In this document: positions 47,827 to 56,071 of the stretch, piece after piece | Layout of the letters: each line of letters begins with the position of its first letter | How positions within the stretch are numbered: position 1 is the first letter of the stretch | Source of the DNA: Bin25 sp965221765 | Lineage (GTDB): Bacteria; Bacteroidota; Bacteroidia; Flavobacteriales; Flavobacteriaceae | Length of the DNA: 64,000 bases | Assembly (NCBI GenBank): GCA_965221765.1 | Contig: OZ244911.1 | Location: 558,001 to 622,000 of the forward strand | Direction: 5' to 3' | The notes under the pieces: generated by a model | Told to the model about the DNA's origin: nothing | The model's database searches: none | What the model saw: only the letters and a program-made list of their open reading frames with translations | Position numbers and translations under genes: made by a program

Positions 47827-49513
47827 ATGACAACCATTACGATATGTTTCATTAAGCGTCTCCTTTTAAACCCAGGGTTTCCCCATAAAATGGGGGGGGG
47901 CTGTAGCCCTCGGTGGCCTATGCCTACTCTTTTCCTGCGGTAAGACCGATTCGTCCGAACCCACTCCTAGTCTGCCGTCGACTCCCCCCACCTATACCAT
48001 CACCACCACTGCCACCATAGGCGGCACCATCACCCCCACCCAAACCGTCCCCCATGGCCAAACCATCACCGTGACCCTCACCCTACAACCCCATTATCAA
48101 CTCCAGCAGTGGCAAAGCGATTGTGGGTCGTTCGACCCACAACAAAACACCCTAGAACTCCTAGTCCAAAAAGACTGTACCATCACCGCCCGACTCACCC
48201 TCGATACCCCTTTGTATCTCGATACCAATGGGCTCACCATCCGAAGCCGACCCCAAGGAGAACGATTCATCGGACAAACCAAGCTCCTGGCCCACCCAGA
48301 ACACCCAGAGCCCCTAGCCATCCGCATCGTGGATCAAACCGCCCTACGAACCCTCATCCAACAACAAGACTGGTCGGCCCTCGAAACCATCAATACCACC
48401 TTTGTTACCAATCTGCGCAATCTCTTCCGGAGCCAAGACACCTTTAATGCCGATATCCGCTCGTGGGATGTCAGCAACGTCACCACCATGCAAAAACTCT
48501 TCCAGGGAGCCACCGCTTTCCAACAAGATCTCAGCCAGTGGACCGTCTCACAAGTGACCGATTGCCATCAGTTTGCTCAACAGAGTGCCTTCACCCCCGA
48601 TGGGTGGCCTCGCTTTACCGCTTGTGATTTACAAGAAATCGAAGAAACCAGAGATTGCCATGGCATCCCCACCCCCATTGATCAACCCTGTCCTAGTCGC
48701 CCACAGCCCCAGACCAAAGAGTGCAACCGACAGCAGATTCCCGTGGATGAAGATTGTCTAGCGAGACCCGCCACCAAAACCTGTTGGGATGGTTCGGTGA
48801 TTCCTCGCTCTCAAAATTGTCCGATGCAAACCAAAGATTGCCATGGCAATCAAATCCCCGCTGGCGATACTTGTCCGCCCTTGCTAAAAAAAGCTACCAA
48901 TGGGGTCACGGTCATCATCAATCCCGTGCTGCAAAACCCTGCCCAATACGTGGGACGAAAAGCTACCCTCGATGGAACCCAGTATACCATCGTGAATAAT
49001 GCCTCGCTCAAAGCATGGGCAGCGGCTGATCATACCAATGCCGTGTGTACCACCCTGGTGACCGATATGACAAATCTATTTTCTAATAAAACTAACTTTA
49101 ATCAAGATATTGGGGATTGGGATGTCAGTAATGTCACCGATATGACTGGTATGTTCACTGATGCTAGAGCCTTTAATCGAGATATTGGGGATTGGGATAC
49201 GGGTAGCGTGACTAGTATGGTTGGCATGTTTCAATTGACTAGAGCCTTCAATCGAGATATTAGTGCTTGGGATGTGAGTAATGTCAAAAATATGGATGGC
49301 ATGTTTCAATTGACTAGAGCCTTCAATCGAGATATTAGTGCTTGGGATGTGAGTAGCGTGACTAGTATGAAGCTTATGTTTTTTCGAGCCACGTCTTTCA
49401 ATCAAGATATCAGTCGCTGGATCGTCAGTGGCGTTACCAGTTGCAATAATATTTTTCTTAATTCAGTCTTAATTCCATCACGCCGTCCTTCGTTTAATAA
49501 TTGCGAACCATAA
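47827..49513 (+). CDS. DUF285 (BspA-like) surface lipoprotein, out of frame at a 9-G run
   Basis: From 47903 one frame reads VALGGLCLLFSCGKTDSS, a lipoprotein signal with lipobox LFSC, and runs to TAA-terminated FNNCEP. No start codon exists in that frame after its last stop at 47866. ATG 47827 and ATG 47890 share a second frame, open into the G run at 47892-47900. There the reading ends at TAG 47904. With 8 or 11 G the frames join and give about 561 residues. Domains are: an InlB-like/Big-type beta repeat (about 45-115), one divergent DUF285 block (DIRSWDVSNVTTMQKLF), four Cys-pair repeats, a second leading strand, then five DUF285 units (NQDIGDWDVSNVTDMTGMF type). DUF285 proteins are exposed on the cell surface. 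The 47827 start supplies Lys/Arg (CFIKRLLL) before the hydrophobic core. The first two thirds are much more GC-rich than the last third. Confidence 0.8.
47892..47900 (+). repeat. 9-G homopolymer between start codon and lipobox
   Basis: It directly follows ATG 47890 (G of the ATG counted). Loss of one G or gain of two joins start and lipoprotein frame, so the tract is positioned as a phase switch. Confidence 0.85.
48644..48895 (+). repeat. Four Cys-pair repeats in the DUF285 lipoprotein linker
   Basis: Four protein repeats of about 20 residues with the pattern C-x(4,6)-I/P-P-x(4)-C: DCHGIPTPIDQPCP, ECNRQQIPVDEDCL, TCWDGSVIPRSQNCP and DCHGNQIPAGDTCP. They sit between the two DUF285 regions. 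Each pair could form one disulphide outside the cell. Confidence 0.75.
49223..49355 (+). repeat. 75-bp-period direct repeat in the DUF285 region
   Basis: The 58 bases at 49223-49280 recur identically at 49298-49355. The period is 25 codons, one DUF285 unit. Units on either side are diverged, so this is a recent duplication or gene conversion. Confidence 0.85.
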
Positions 49514-50094
49514 TTGATGAATCAATAGACCATGATTTTTAAGCCTTTTTGAAATATTTTTATTCGATAAGTGGAAAGCATATGTCGGATGGGCTAAAGC
49601 GTATGTAATCCATGATTGATTCCACTTAGATTAAGTACTTCATCTATCGACACCGTGGGACAAATAAAAATCACGAATCATCCTAAAAAATGGCCTTTTG
49701 CTCTCTTAGAAGAATCCAGAGAGCAGAACCGAAAAACAAAACCTCATCCTCCAAGCGATTCAAAAAACCAATCGATAAGTCAGCAAAGCTTGGAAATGTC
49801 GTGGCTATTTTCAATACCAAAGGTACCCAATGTGCCAAAGATTGGGTTTTGGTTTGGTGACCCGATGGCTAGGTGGGCAAGATATTTTTAACCCATCGAC
49901 ACTATCATCACGGCACTATCCTTTAAACAATAGAACCACAGAGTATAGCGGGTCCATGGAAAAATCCAACAAATCAAAACAGTCGCAAGGAGCTATCGAA
50001 CGTTTGAAAACCTTTAATCGGCTGTCCTATTTTTCTCTAGTCGGTTCAATCTCAATCTACCCATATGGGAATAGAATCCAAGATTTTATCCTCT
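49514..50094. other. Gene-poor stretch with unidentified coding remnants
   Basis: Plus-strand frames (49616-49891 with KWPFALLEESREQNRKTKP; 49830-50183 with GFGLVTRWLGGQDIF) look like pieces of one dead gene, read with a frame change near 49850. The family is not recognised. The second frame runs into the end of the GNAT gene on the other strand. Confidence 0.35.
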
Positions 50095-50667
50095 TTATTT
50101 ATACACTTGTTGATTCACAGTCCAATCCCAAAGAACAACGCTATAGGAATTGCTTTTATAACGCGTGGTTTGAATTTCTTTAAAGCCTCGTAATAAATGA
50201 GCTTTGAGAGATCCCGAGTTTTTTTTATCAATCGAAGTAATACAATAATGATAGTCATTACCATAGGTCTGTTGAAATTTTTTATAAATATGTTGAGCCA
50301 TTTTCTGTCGCCGATGTGATTTAGCAACACATAGTTGTCCCACAACGATATACTTAGATTCCCTAAGTAGTTTCGATTGATACATTGTATTATCAATGAA
50401 ATTTATCAAATCATCTAACAGATGATTGATTCCCACAGAACTTTTAGTAGCCGCCAAAGCGTAGCCAATGATTTTATTATTATCCATGGCTATAACTGAT
50501 GAAGCTGTTTCATGCAATGCTTTTAAATCATCAATCGAATAATTTATAGTAATGAATCCTTGCGCAATAAGTTCTTTTTCGGTGAGATTGGATCGGTGAT
50601 TTTCAGATAAAAGATTCTTAATTCCCTTGAGATCATCTACTGATTGCGATGTTCTAATATGGATCAA
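50095..50667 (-). CDS. GNAT-family N-acetyltransferase
   Basis: A 190-residue GNAT acyltransferase. Motif A is in YIVVGQLCVAKSHRRQKMAQHI, where the beta-4 strand is followed by the CoA-pyrophosphate loop in the degenerate form R-R-Q-K-M-A. The strand pair KIIGYALAATKSSVGIN precedes it, and GSLKAHLLRGFKEIQTTRY is the beta-5/alpha-4 region. The acceptor is unknown. It begins 21 bases after the 2-hydroxyacid dehydrogenase stop on the same strand and is probably cotranscribed with it. Confidence 0.85.
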   Translation of the reverse strand: MIHIRTSQSVDDLKGIKNLLSENHRSNLTEKELIAQGFITINYSIDDLKALHETASSVIAMDNNKIIGYALAATKSSVGINHLLDDLINFIDNTMYQSKLLRESKYIVVGQLCVAKSHRRQKMAQHIYKKFQQTYGNDYHYCITSIDKKNSGSLKAHLLRGFKEIQTTRYKSNSYSVVLWDWTVNQQVYK

Positions 50668-50688
50668 AATAGAATTTTAAACCTCGTT

Positions 50689-51609
50689 TTAATACATTCG
50701 ATCTAAGTGAACCTGATGCAAAAGGGGTTCCCCAATGCGAACCCTTCGAAAGTTTTCCAAAACTTGATGGATTCCTTCTTTAGGAGAAGAAAAACTAGCA
50801 TTATGTGGTGTAATCATGATTTTGTGATTGTTCCACAGTAGACTATCTGAAGGTAACGGTTCTTCTTCAAAAACATCAAGACAAGCTCCAGTTAAAATAC
50901 CCCGATTAATGGCTTCTAAGATATCCTTTTCCTTTTGAATTTTTCCACGAGCCACATTGATTAAATAGGTAGGCTGTCTAAACTTTTTAAATAAATCCAT
51001 CGAAAGCATTCCTTTTGTTTTTTCTGTCAGTGGTGCAGTACACACCAATACATTGATTTGTGATAAAAATGAATCTAATTGATTTCCACTATAGGTGGGA
51101 AAATTAGCTTTTTTCGGACTTAAACTATATCCGATTACTTGATGGCCCAAAAACTGTAGTTTTTTGGCAGCATCCATCCCCAAATGACCAATTCCAAGCA
51201 CACCTATGCAAAGCTCTCGTTCATCAAAGTCATATTGCTTCCATTGTTTAACCTGTTTCAATTCGATAAAATCATACCAATGGCGATGATAGTTTAATAC
51301 TCCTGTGATAATATAATTACTCATTGAAAAAGCCATTTGTGGATCTACAATGCGACAAATGGGAATCTTGGTTGATATGGATTGATCCCACACGATATGA
51401 TCTGCTCCAGCCCCCATCGAATAAATCAATTTTAGGTTTTTAAAATTTGAATATTTGATTCCTTGATTTCCCCAAACCATAATACACTGGACCTGATCCT
51501 GAAAAGGAGATTGATTGCCAATATCCAAAGGAATATGGGGAGCTATTTTTTTAAAAGACTTGATCCATCTAGCTTGTGGTTCCTTAGGAGCTGCAATTAA
51601 AAATCGCAT
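50689..51609 (-). CDS. D-2-hydroxyacid dehydrogenase (GhrA-like)
   Basis: A 306-residue NAD(P)-dependent reductase of the D-isomer 2-hydroxyacid dehydrogenase family, close in layout to glyoxylate/hydroxypyruvate reductase A. The Rossmann motif is GVLGIGHLGMDAAKKLQFLG. The catalytic triad is visible as Arg in YLINVARGKI, Glu in CLDVFEEEPLP and His in IMITPHNASFSSP. A minus-strand -7 box (TATTTTTG, 51631-51638) lies 21 bases upstream. It leads a likely operon with the GNAT gene. The natural substrate cannot be fixed from sequence. Confidence 0.9.
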   Translation of the reverse strand: MRFLIAAPKEPQARWIKSFKKIAPHIPLDIGNQSPFQDQVQCIMVWGNQGIKYSNFKNLKLIYSMGAGADHIVWDQSISTKIPICRIVDPQMAFSMSNYIITGVLNYHRHWYDFIELKQVKQWKQYDFDERELCIGVLGIGHLGMDAAKKLQFLGHQVIGYSLSPKKANFPTYSGNQLDSFLSQINVLVCTAPLTEKTKGMLSMDLFKKFRQPTYLINVARGKIQKEKDILEAINRGILTGACLDVFEEEPLPSDSLLWNNHKIMITPHNASFSSPKEGIHQVLENFRRVRIGEPLLHQVHLDRMY

Positions 51610-51750
51610 TATTTGAAATTAAAATGGATTCAAAAATAAACATCATAGGCCCAATTTGATAATTTGTATCTGACGAATATTTGTAACATTTTATTGATTT
51701 TTTTATTCTAAATGATGGGAAATGATTTGGTTAATTTTGTATTGACAAAG

Positions 51751-52428
51751 ATGAAAATTAAATCCTTGATTTTGATGCTGTTGGTTATTCCTTATGGGGG
51801 ATTTTTAATGCCATCTTTTGGACAAACCCCCACCGATAATCGACGAATTATCAATCTTTTTAATACTGAAAACCAAGAATCTAATGCCCCTAATTTACTA
51901 CCTCAAACCAAACGCTCTTTTTTATCTGGTAACACGGTTAACCCTTTTCAACCCCAAAGTAATCAAATAACCACAGTCAATAATTGGAATATGACTGGTG
52001 GAGAAAATTTTATTGATCCAGGGGAAAAATATCTCAGAAAGTTAAATACCGCCCATAATTCTAATGCGAATGAAGATAAATCATTGATGAGTAGAGTTGA
52101 TGTTTTTCTTGGTGATATTCGAGATAATGGGGATTTTGTTCAAATTGCCCTCAGAGACCATGAATATCCAGATGGAGACTTAATTCGAGTCTATGTCAAT
52201 GACATCGAGGTTTTTCCAAGGGTTCTTTTACATGAACGATATTCGATTCTTCAGGTTCAACTAGCCCCTGGGTTTAATAAATTGGATTTTCTTGCACTCA
52301 ACCAAGGTTCTTCAGGGCCAAATACAGCAGAAATTAAAGTATTTAACGATCACGGAAATTTGGTTGGCAATGACCGGTGGTATATGGCGACAGGTGTTAA
52401 AGCAACCTACTTGGTAGTCAAAGAATAA
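51751..52428 (+). CDS. Secreted protein of unknown function
   Basis: The start is chosen at the Met of MKIKSLILMLL (51751), where a signal peptide begins and ends near MPSFGQ. The frame extends back to 51712. The mature protein is about 200 residues. A low-complexity Asn/Gln/Pro-rich N-terminal part (QSNQITTVNNWNMTGG) is followed by an immunoglobulin-like beta domain (SRVDVFLGDIRDNGDFVQIA, then DGDLIRVYVNDIEVFPRVLL). The Asp-Asn-Gly-Asp and D-G-D-L-I-R-V-Y pattern resembles metal-binding or C2-like beta domains found in secreted Bacteroidota proteins. Six bases separate it from the sodium:alanine symporter, so they are one operon. Confidence 0.7.
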   Translation: MKIKSLILMLLVIPYGGFLMPSFGQTPTDNRRIINLFNTENQESNAPNLLPQTKRSFLSGNTVNPFQPQSNQITTVNNWNMTGGENFIDPGEKYLRKLNTAHNSNANEDKSLMSRVDVFLGDIRDNGDFVQIALRDHEYPDGDLIRVYVNDIEVFPRVLLHERYSILQVQLAPGFNKLDFLALNQGSSGPNTAEIKVFNDHGNLVGNDRWYMATGVKATYLVVKE

Positions 52429-52434
52429 TCTATT

Positions 52435-53790
52435 TTGCTGACCGACTTTTTCCAATTTTTTGAAAATCTTCTCAACTCTTTAATCCGCCCTTTTGAATGG
52501 GTGATGCTTCTACTGATCGTTGGCGGAGGCATCTACTTGGTCTTCCATTCTCGATTGGCTCCACTTAGAAGAATCTCTAAAGGATTTAAACTGCTAATGT
52601 CTGTAGATCAAAAACAAGGGATTTCCCGTTTTAAAGTTTTATCTGCTGTTTTAGCTGCAACTGTTGGACTAGGCAATATATCGGGAGTGGCCATCGCCAT
52701 TTATATGGGCGGACCAGGGGTGTTGGTTTGGATGTGGTTGACGGCCATCGTGGGGATGATTATCAAGTTTTATTCTTGTTCGTTATCGGTTCAACTTCGA
52801 GCTAAAGACCCTCAGGGTCAGTGGTTGGGAGGCCCAATGTATTACATGGATTTAGGCATTAAACGCTATGGAAAATCCATGGCCATTTGGTTTTCTATCG
52901 CTGGATTATTTGGCGTTCTTCCTGCATTCACCGCCAATCAAATGACAGCTTCGATCATCAATGTAGTTCAGCCTAATCAATACTTAGAATTTAGTGACTT
53001 TTATTGGAAACTCATTTTGGGAATCATTTTTTGTGTTATCAGTGCTGTTGTCATATTTGGTGGATTAAAAAAAATAGTCCAAGTCACTTCTTCACTAGTG
53101 CCTTCCATGGTAGGAGTTTATTTCTTATTAGGAGGATATATCCTATTGACCCATCGTTCTCAAATTATTCCTTCATTTGGAATCATCTTCCGTGAGGCCT
53201 TTGATTTTGAGACGGCGGTCACCGGTGGGTTTTGGGGATTGGTTTTATTGGGAATACGAAGAGCTGTTTTTTCTAATGAATCAGGGGTAGGCAATGCACC
53301 AATGTATCATGGACAATCCCAAAGTGAAAAAGGAACTGATGAAGGCTTGGTGGCCATGCTAGGTCCTTTATTTGATACTATTTTGGTTTGCACCATCACC
53401 GGATTGGTACTAATAATTTCACAAGCTTATCTCATCGATGATTTAAATGGCATTACATTGACTTTAGAGGCCTTTCGGTCCTTATTTTATGGGTTTGGGG
53501 ATGAATTACTTTTATTAATGGTGCTGGTTTTTGGTATTTCTACACTGCTGACCTATTCTTATTATGGTGTCAAATGCTTAGGGTATTTAACTCAGCCCAA
53601 ATGGGGCTATCTATATAACTACTTTTATATCGCTAGTATCGTACTTTCATCAATCGTTACTGTTGAAATCGTTGTCGGCATCATCGATTTGTCATTTGCC
53701 CTGATGTGTATTCCCAATATGATTGCTTTACTTTATTTAGCCAATCGCGTACGCAACGAAATGAAACAAAGACAGTGGCTCAGTCGATAG
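52435..53790 (+). CDS. Sodium:alanine symporter (AGCS family)
   Basis: A 451-residue membrane transporter with about 11 helices that imports alanine or glycine with Na+. Signatures are SAVLAATVGLGNISGVAIAI and GGPGVLVWMWLTAIVGM (the AGCS PROSITE-like block), LGGPMYYMDLGIKRYGK, and RRAVFSNESGVGNAPMYHG (the second half-site). The start is TTG at 52435 (LTDFFQF), because no ATG precedes the first helix. It follows the secreted-protein gene by six bases. Confidence 0.93.
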   Translation: MLTDFFQFFENLLNSLIRPFEWVMLLLIVGGGIYLVFHSRLAPLRRISKGFKLLMSVDQKQGISRFKVLSAVLAATVGLGNISGVAIAIYMGGPGVLVWMWLTAIVGMIIKFYSCSLSVQLRAKDPQGQWLGGPMYYMDLGIKRYGKSMAIWFSIAGLFGVLPAFTANQMTASIINVVQPNQYLEFSDFYWKLILGIIFCVISAVVIFGGLKKIVQVTSSLVPSMVGVYFLLGGYILLTHRSQIIPSFGIIFREAFDFETAVTGGFWGLVLLGIRRAVFSNESGVGNAPMYHGQSQSEKGTDEGLVAMLGPLFDTILVCTITGLVLIISQAYLIDDLNGITLTLEAFRSLFYGFGDELLLLMVLVFGISTLLTYSYYGVKCLGYLTQPKWGYLYNYFYIASIVLSSIVTVEIVVGIIDLSFALMCIPNMIALLYLANRVRNEMKQRQWLSR

Positions 53791-53948
53791 CGACTTCATC
53801 TTGATAGTCTACGTGGGATCATCAAGAAGATAAAATCAACATGAGGTTCTATTGAGCTTCGTAGTTGAACATGGCCATTGTATATAAAAATGATTCATGA
53901 ATTGAATAAAAATTTTTATACCTTGCTAAGTACTTAAACTTTCATGAT

Positions 53949-54374
53949 ATGAAACTATTAGGAATTTTACTCGTTATTATCGGTATTGTCGTGGGATTAC
54001 AATTTGTTTTGGAGCCCATTTTACATACCGCAACCCCTAAAACTCCATTCAGCCCCAATTGGAAGTATGTGAACATTGCCACGATGACTGCCATCGTTAT
54101 TGGATTGGTTGTCAGTTCATTACAAACAAAAAAGCCAGAAGGATCCTCTGCAAGTTGTGGCCCCTGCACTCGCAACAATGTGTATTGCGCAGGATATTTT
54201 GTTCTTTTACTCCTATTTATTTGGAACTATGCCCAATTATTCAATGAAAATTATACAGAATTAGTCGCAACTAAGGAGGTGCATTCGTTGATATGGGTCA
54301 TTATTGATGTTTCTGTGATTTTACTTTCTATTTCACTTGGAAAAGATTTATTGCAATCGAAACCATCAAGTTAA
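53949..54374 (+). CDS. Small four-helix membrane protein
   Basis: A 141-residue protein with four predicted helices: LGILLVIIGIVVGLQFVL, NIATMTAIVIGLVVSSL, GYFVLLLLFIWNYAQLF and WVIIDVSVILLSISLG. A short Cys-rich loop (SSASCGPCTRNN) lies between helices two and three. I do not recognise a named family. A decayed second copy follows at 54939, so the gene was tandemly duplicated. Confidence 0.65.
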   Translation: MKLLGILLVIIGIVVGLQFVLEPILHTATPKTPFSPNWKYVNIATMTAIVIGLVVSSLQTKKPEGSSASCGPCTRNNVYCAGYFVLLLLFIWNYAQLFNENYTELVATKEVHSLIWVIIDVSVILLSISLGKDLLQSKPSS

Positions 54375-54938
54375 ATTCTTACACTCGATAAATCAGAAGA
54401 TGATTCTCTTATGCTTTAATTTATAACTGATGGATTGAATTGGTAAATGCAAATAGACAGGGATTAGGCTAGTCTTTTCAGCAAGAACAGTTTTTATTTA
54501 AATCCATAATAAGAGTTGAAAACGGTGAATTAGCATGATAAAGAGATGAACCTAAATTTTCATTGGGCGTGTTTTCAGTACTTTTATGAGTGAAATTCTC
54601 ACAGTTATTCATGTCTGATGGTTTCTTTTTCTAGATTTGATTAATGCATTTCAAATGCATTGACTTATAGAAAAACGATTCCATGAAGTTAAAGTCATCT
54701 ATAGGGAATCGATAATCTTTTAAATGCATGACTTATAATTTTTATACCTCCCTCAAAAATTGGGTTGAACATTACTTCTTTTTTGCGGATTTTTTGAAGT
54801 TTTGATTCTTGGGATTATTCTAATTGGCTAAAAAAACGATATGCATTTTTGGGGGAACAGAGTTTGATATTGATTATTACACATAAAAATCTCATTTTTT
54901 TGATTAAAATTTCAAGTAAATTGGTTTTCTTAAGTTTC
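54375..54938. other. Gene-free spacer between the duplicated membrane protein genes
   Basis: About 560 AT-rich bases. No gene, RNA or clear terminator was seen. A minus-strand frame at 54815-55009 is a shadow of the decayed copy. Confidence 0.4.
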
Positions 54939-55365
54939 ATGAAATTTCTCGGCACTTTAGTCCTTCTTATAGGGGGTTTGGTAGGCCTTCGGTTGGTATT
55001 AGAACCCATACTATATCCTTCAGCACTCTAGTCCCCTTCTAGTTCAACCATGGAAATATGGTAATTATGCGATGATTTTGGGAGTTTTTATTAGACTAAT
55101 TGTCACGTCATTTAAACTAAATCAAGTAAAAGAGTCTTCCCAAAACTCTAATTAGAGGTTCTCGAGAAAAAATCAATCGATTGGTTTTATTGCCATGGCA
55201 TCTCTATTCTCATGGAACGATGCTCTAATTCATACCCAAGGTTTTGTAGAAATGGCCAAAACGCAAACCCGTCGTGAAATCATATGGGAAATTATAGATG
55301 TTTCTTTGATTTTACTATCGGTTTCTCTTCGAAAAGATTTGTTATGTTCACCCCATGATTTATAA
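54939..55365 (+). pseudogene. Decayed paralogue of the membrane protein at 53949
   Basis: It starts MKFLGTLVLLIGGLVGLRLV, parallel to the intact copy (MKLLGILLVIIGIVVGLQFV), and shares LEPIL. It stops at TAG 55029. Other frames continue the match: PWKYGNYAMILGVFIRLIV (NWKYVNIATMTAIVIGLVV in the intact copy), then a lost loop, then LFSWNDALIHTQGFVEMAKT and IWEIIDVSLILLSVSLRKDL (IWVIIDVSVILLSISLGKDL). The matching order over the full length with several frame breaks shows a dead tandem duplicate. Confidence 0.85.
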
Positions 55366-55503
55366 TTCATTGCATTAAAAACGAGAGAGTCTTTTTATCC
55401 AAACTCAAAACAAACGATTATGATTCCACATAAACGGGAAAATGTAGGACAATTCCGTAGTGAACAATCTTGATATGCTAAAAAAAAGAATTAAATTTAC
55501 AAT

Positions 55504-55875
55504 ATGAGAGCTGGAGGAACAAACGAAGCTTTTTTAGCGTACTTCATCACCTTGTTTAGTTGGCAGTTTCTAACTCCTGTATTCACCGTTTTGGCTTCTA
55601 CGGCAACAATAACTATAGTCATCATCACCATTGTAAGAGGGGGTAGAAGAGCTAAACGTGAAATAGCTCAAGAGAAAAGAGAGATAGCTCAAGAGAAAAG
55701 AGAGATAGCTCAAGAGAAAAGAGAGATAGCTCAAGAATTGAGAGAAAAAGAGATGCATGAAGAACAAAAGGCTATAATCAAAGCCCAAGAGAATAGAAAG
55801 GAAGAAAAACATCGACTTGAAATGAAAATTCTCGAACAAAAACTAAAGGCGAATGCTAAGAATAACAAAGGGTGA
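55504..55875 (+). CDS. Small membrane coiled-coil protein with 4 heptad repeats
   Basis: A 123-residue protein. An N-terminal membrane helix (about 12-45, with FLTPVFTVLASTATITIVII) is followed by a basic turn (RGGRRAKRE), four copies of the heptad KREIAQE (residues 51-78), and a long charged helix to the end (EEQKAIIKAQENRKEEKHRL). It probably exposes a rigid cytoplasmic or periplasmic coiled coil. It is not related in sequence to the protein at 41482, but both consist of one membrane helix plus four heptads from four 21-bp repeats. No family is known to me. Confidence 0.65.
   Translation: MRAGGTNEAFLAYFITLFSWQFLTPVFTVLASTATITIVIITIVRGGRRAKREIAQEKREIAQEKREIAQEKREIAQELREKEMHEEQKAIIKAQENRKEEKHRLEMKILEQKLKANAKNNKG
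55654..55737 (+). repeat. Tandem repeat, 4 x 21 bp (heptad KREIAQE)
   Basis: Units start at 55654, 55675, 55696 and 55717. Units 2 and 3 are identical (AAAAGAGAGATAGCTCAAGAG). The first has three base changes and the last one. Unit gain or loss is frame-neutral. Confidence 0.95.
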
Positions 55876-55937
55876 GTGAGGTAAGAAAAAAAGATGATGT
55901 GGATTAGTTTATACTCTATTCTTTCCAAACCGAAACA

Positions 55938-55947
55938 CCCCCCCCCC
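55938..55947 (+). repeat. 10-C homopolymer upstream of the phosphohexomutase
   Basis: Ten C in the intergenic region, 124 bases before the mutase start. A change in length here could affect promoter spacing rather than a reading frame. Confidence 0.8.
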
Positions 55948-56071
55948 ACAAATCTTTAATCCCTCCATCGCTAGATGATACTAGTAATAACTCTCATGGG
56001 TGTTTGCTCTATATAGGCTATGTTCTACTCATGTCCCGTCATGATTTTTTACTTTCGTATTTTGATGGTAA

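Noticed and set aside
48109..48447. 112-codon frame in the GC-rich part of the lipoprotein gene
   Set aside because: It is a +1 shadow caused by few stop codons in GC-rich DNA. The lipoprotein frame has clear DUF285 and Cys repeats.
53799..53827. Hairpin after the alanine symporter as a terminator
   Set aside because: Only a 7-bp stem with a 15-base loop and no T run. Too weak to call.
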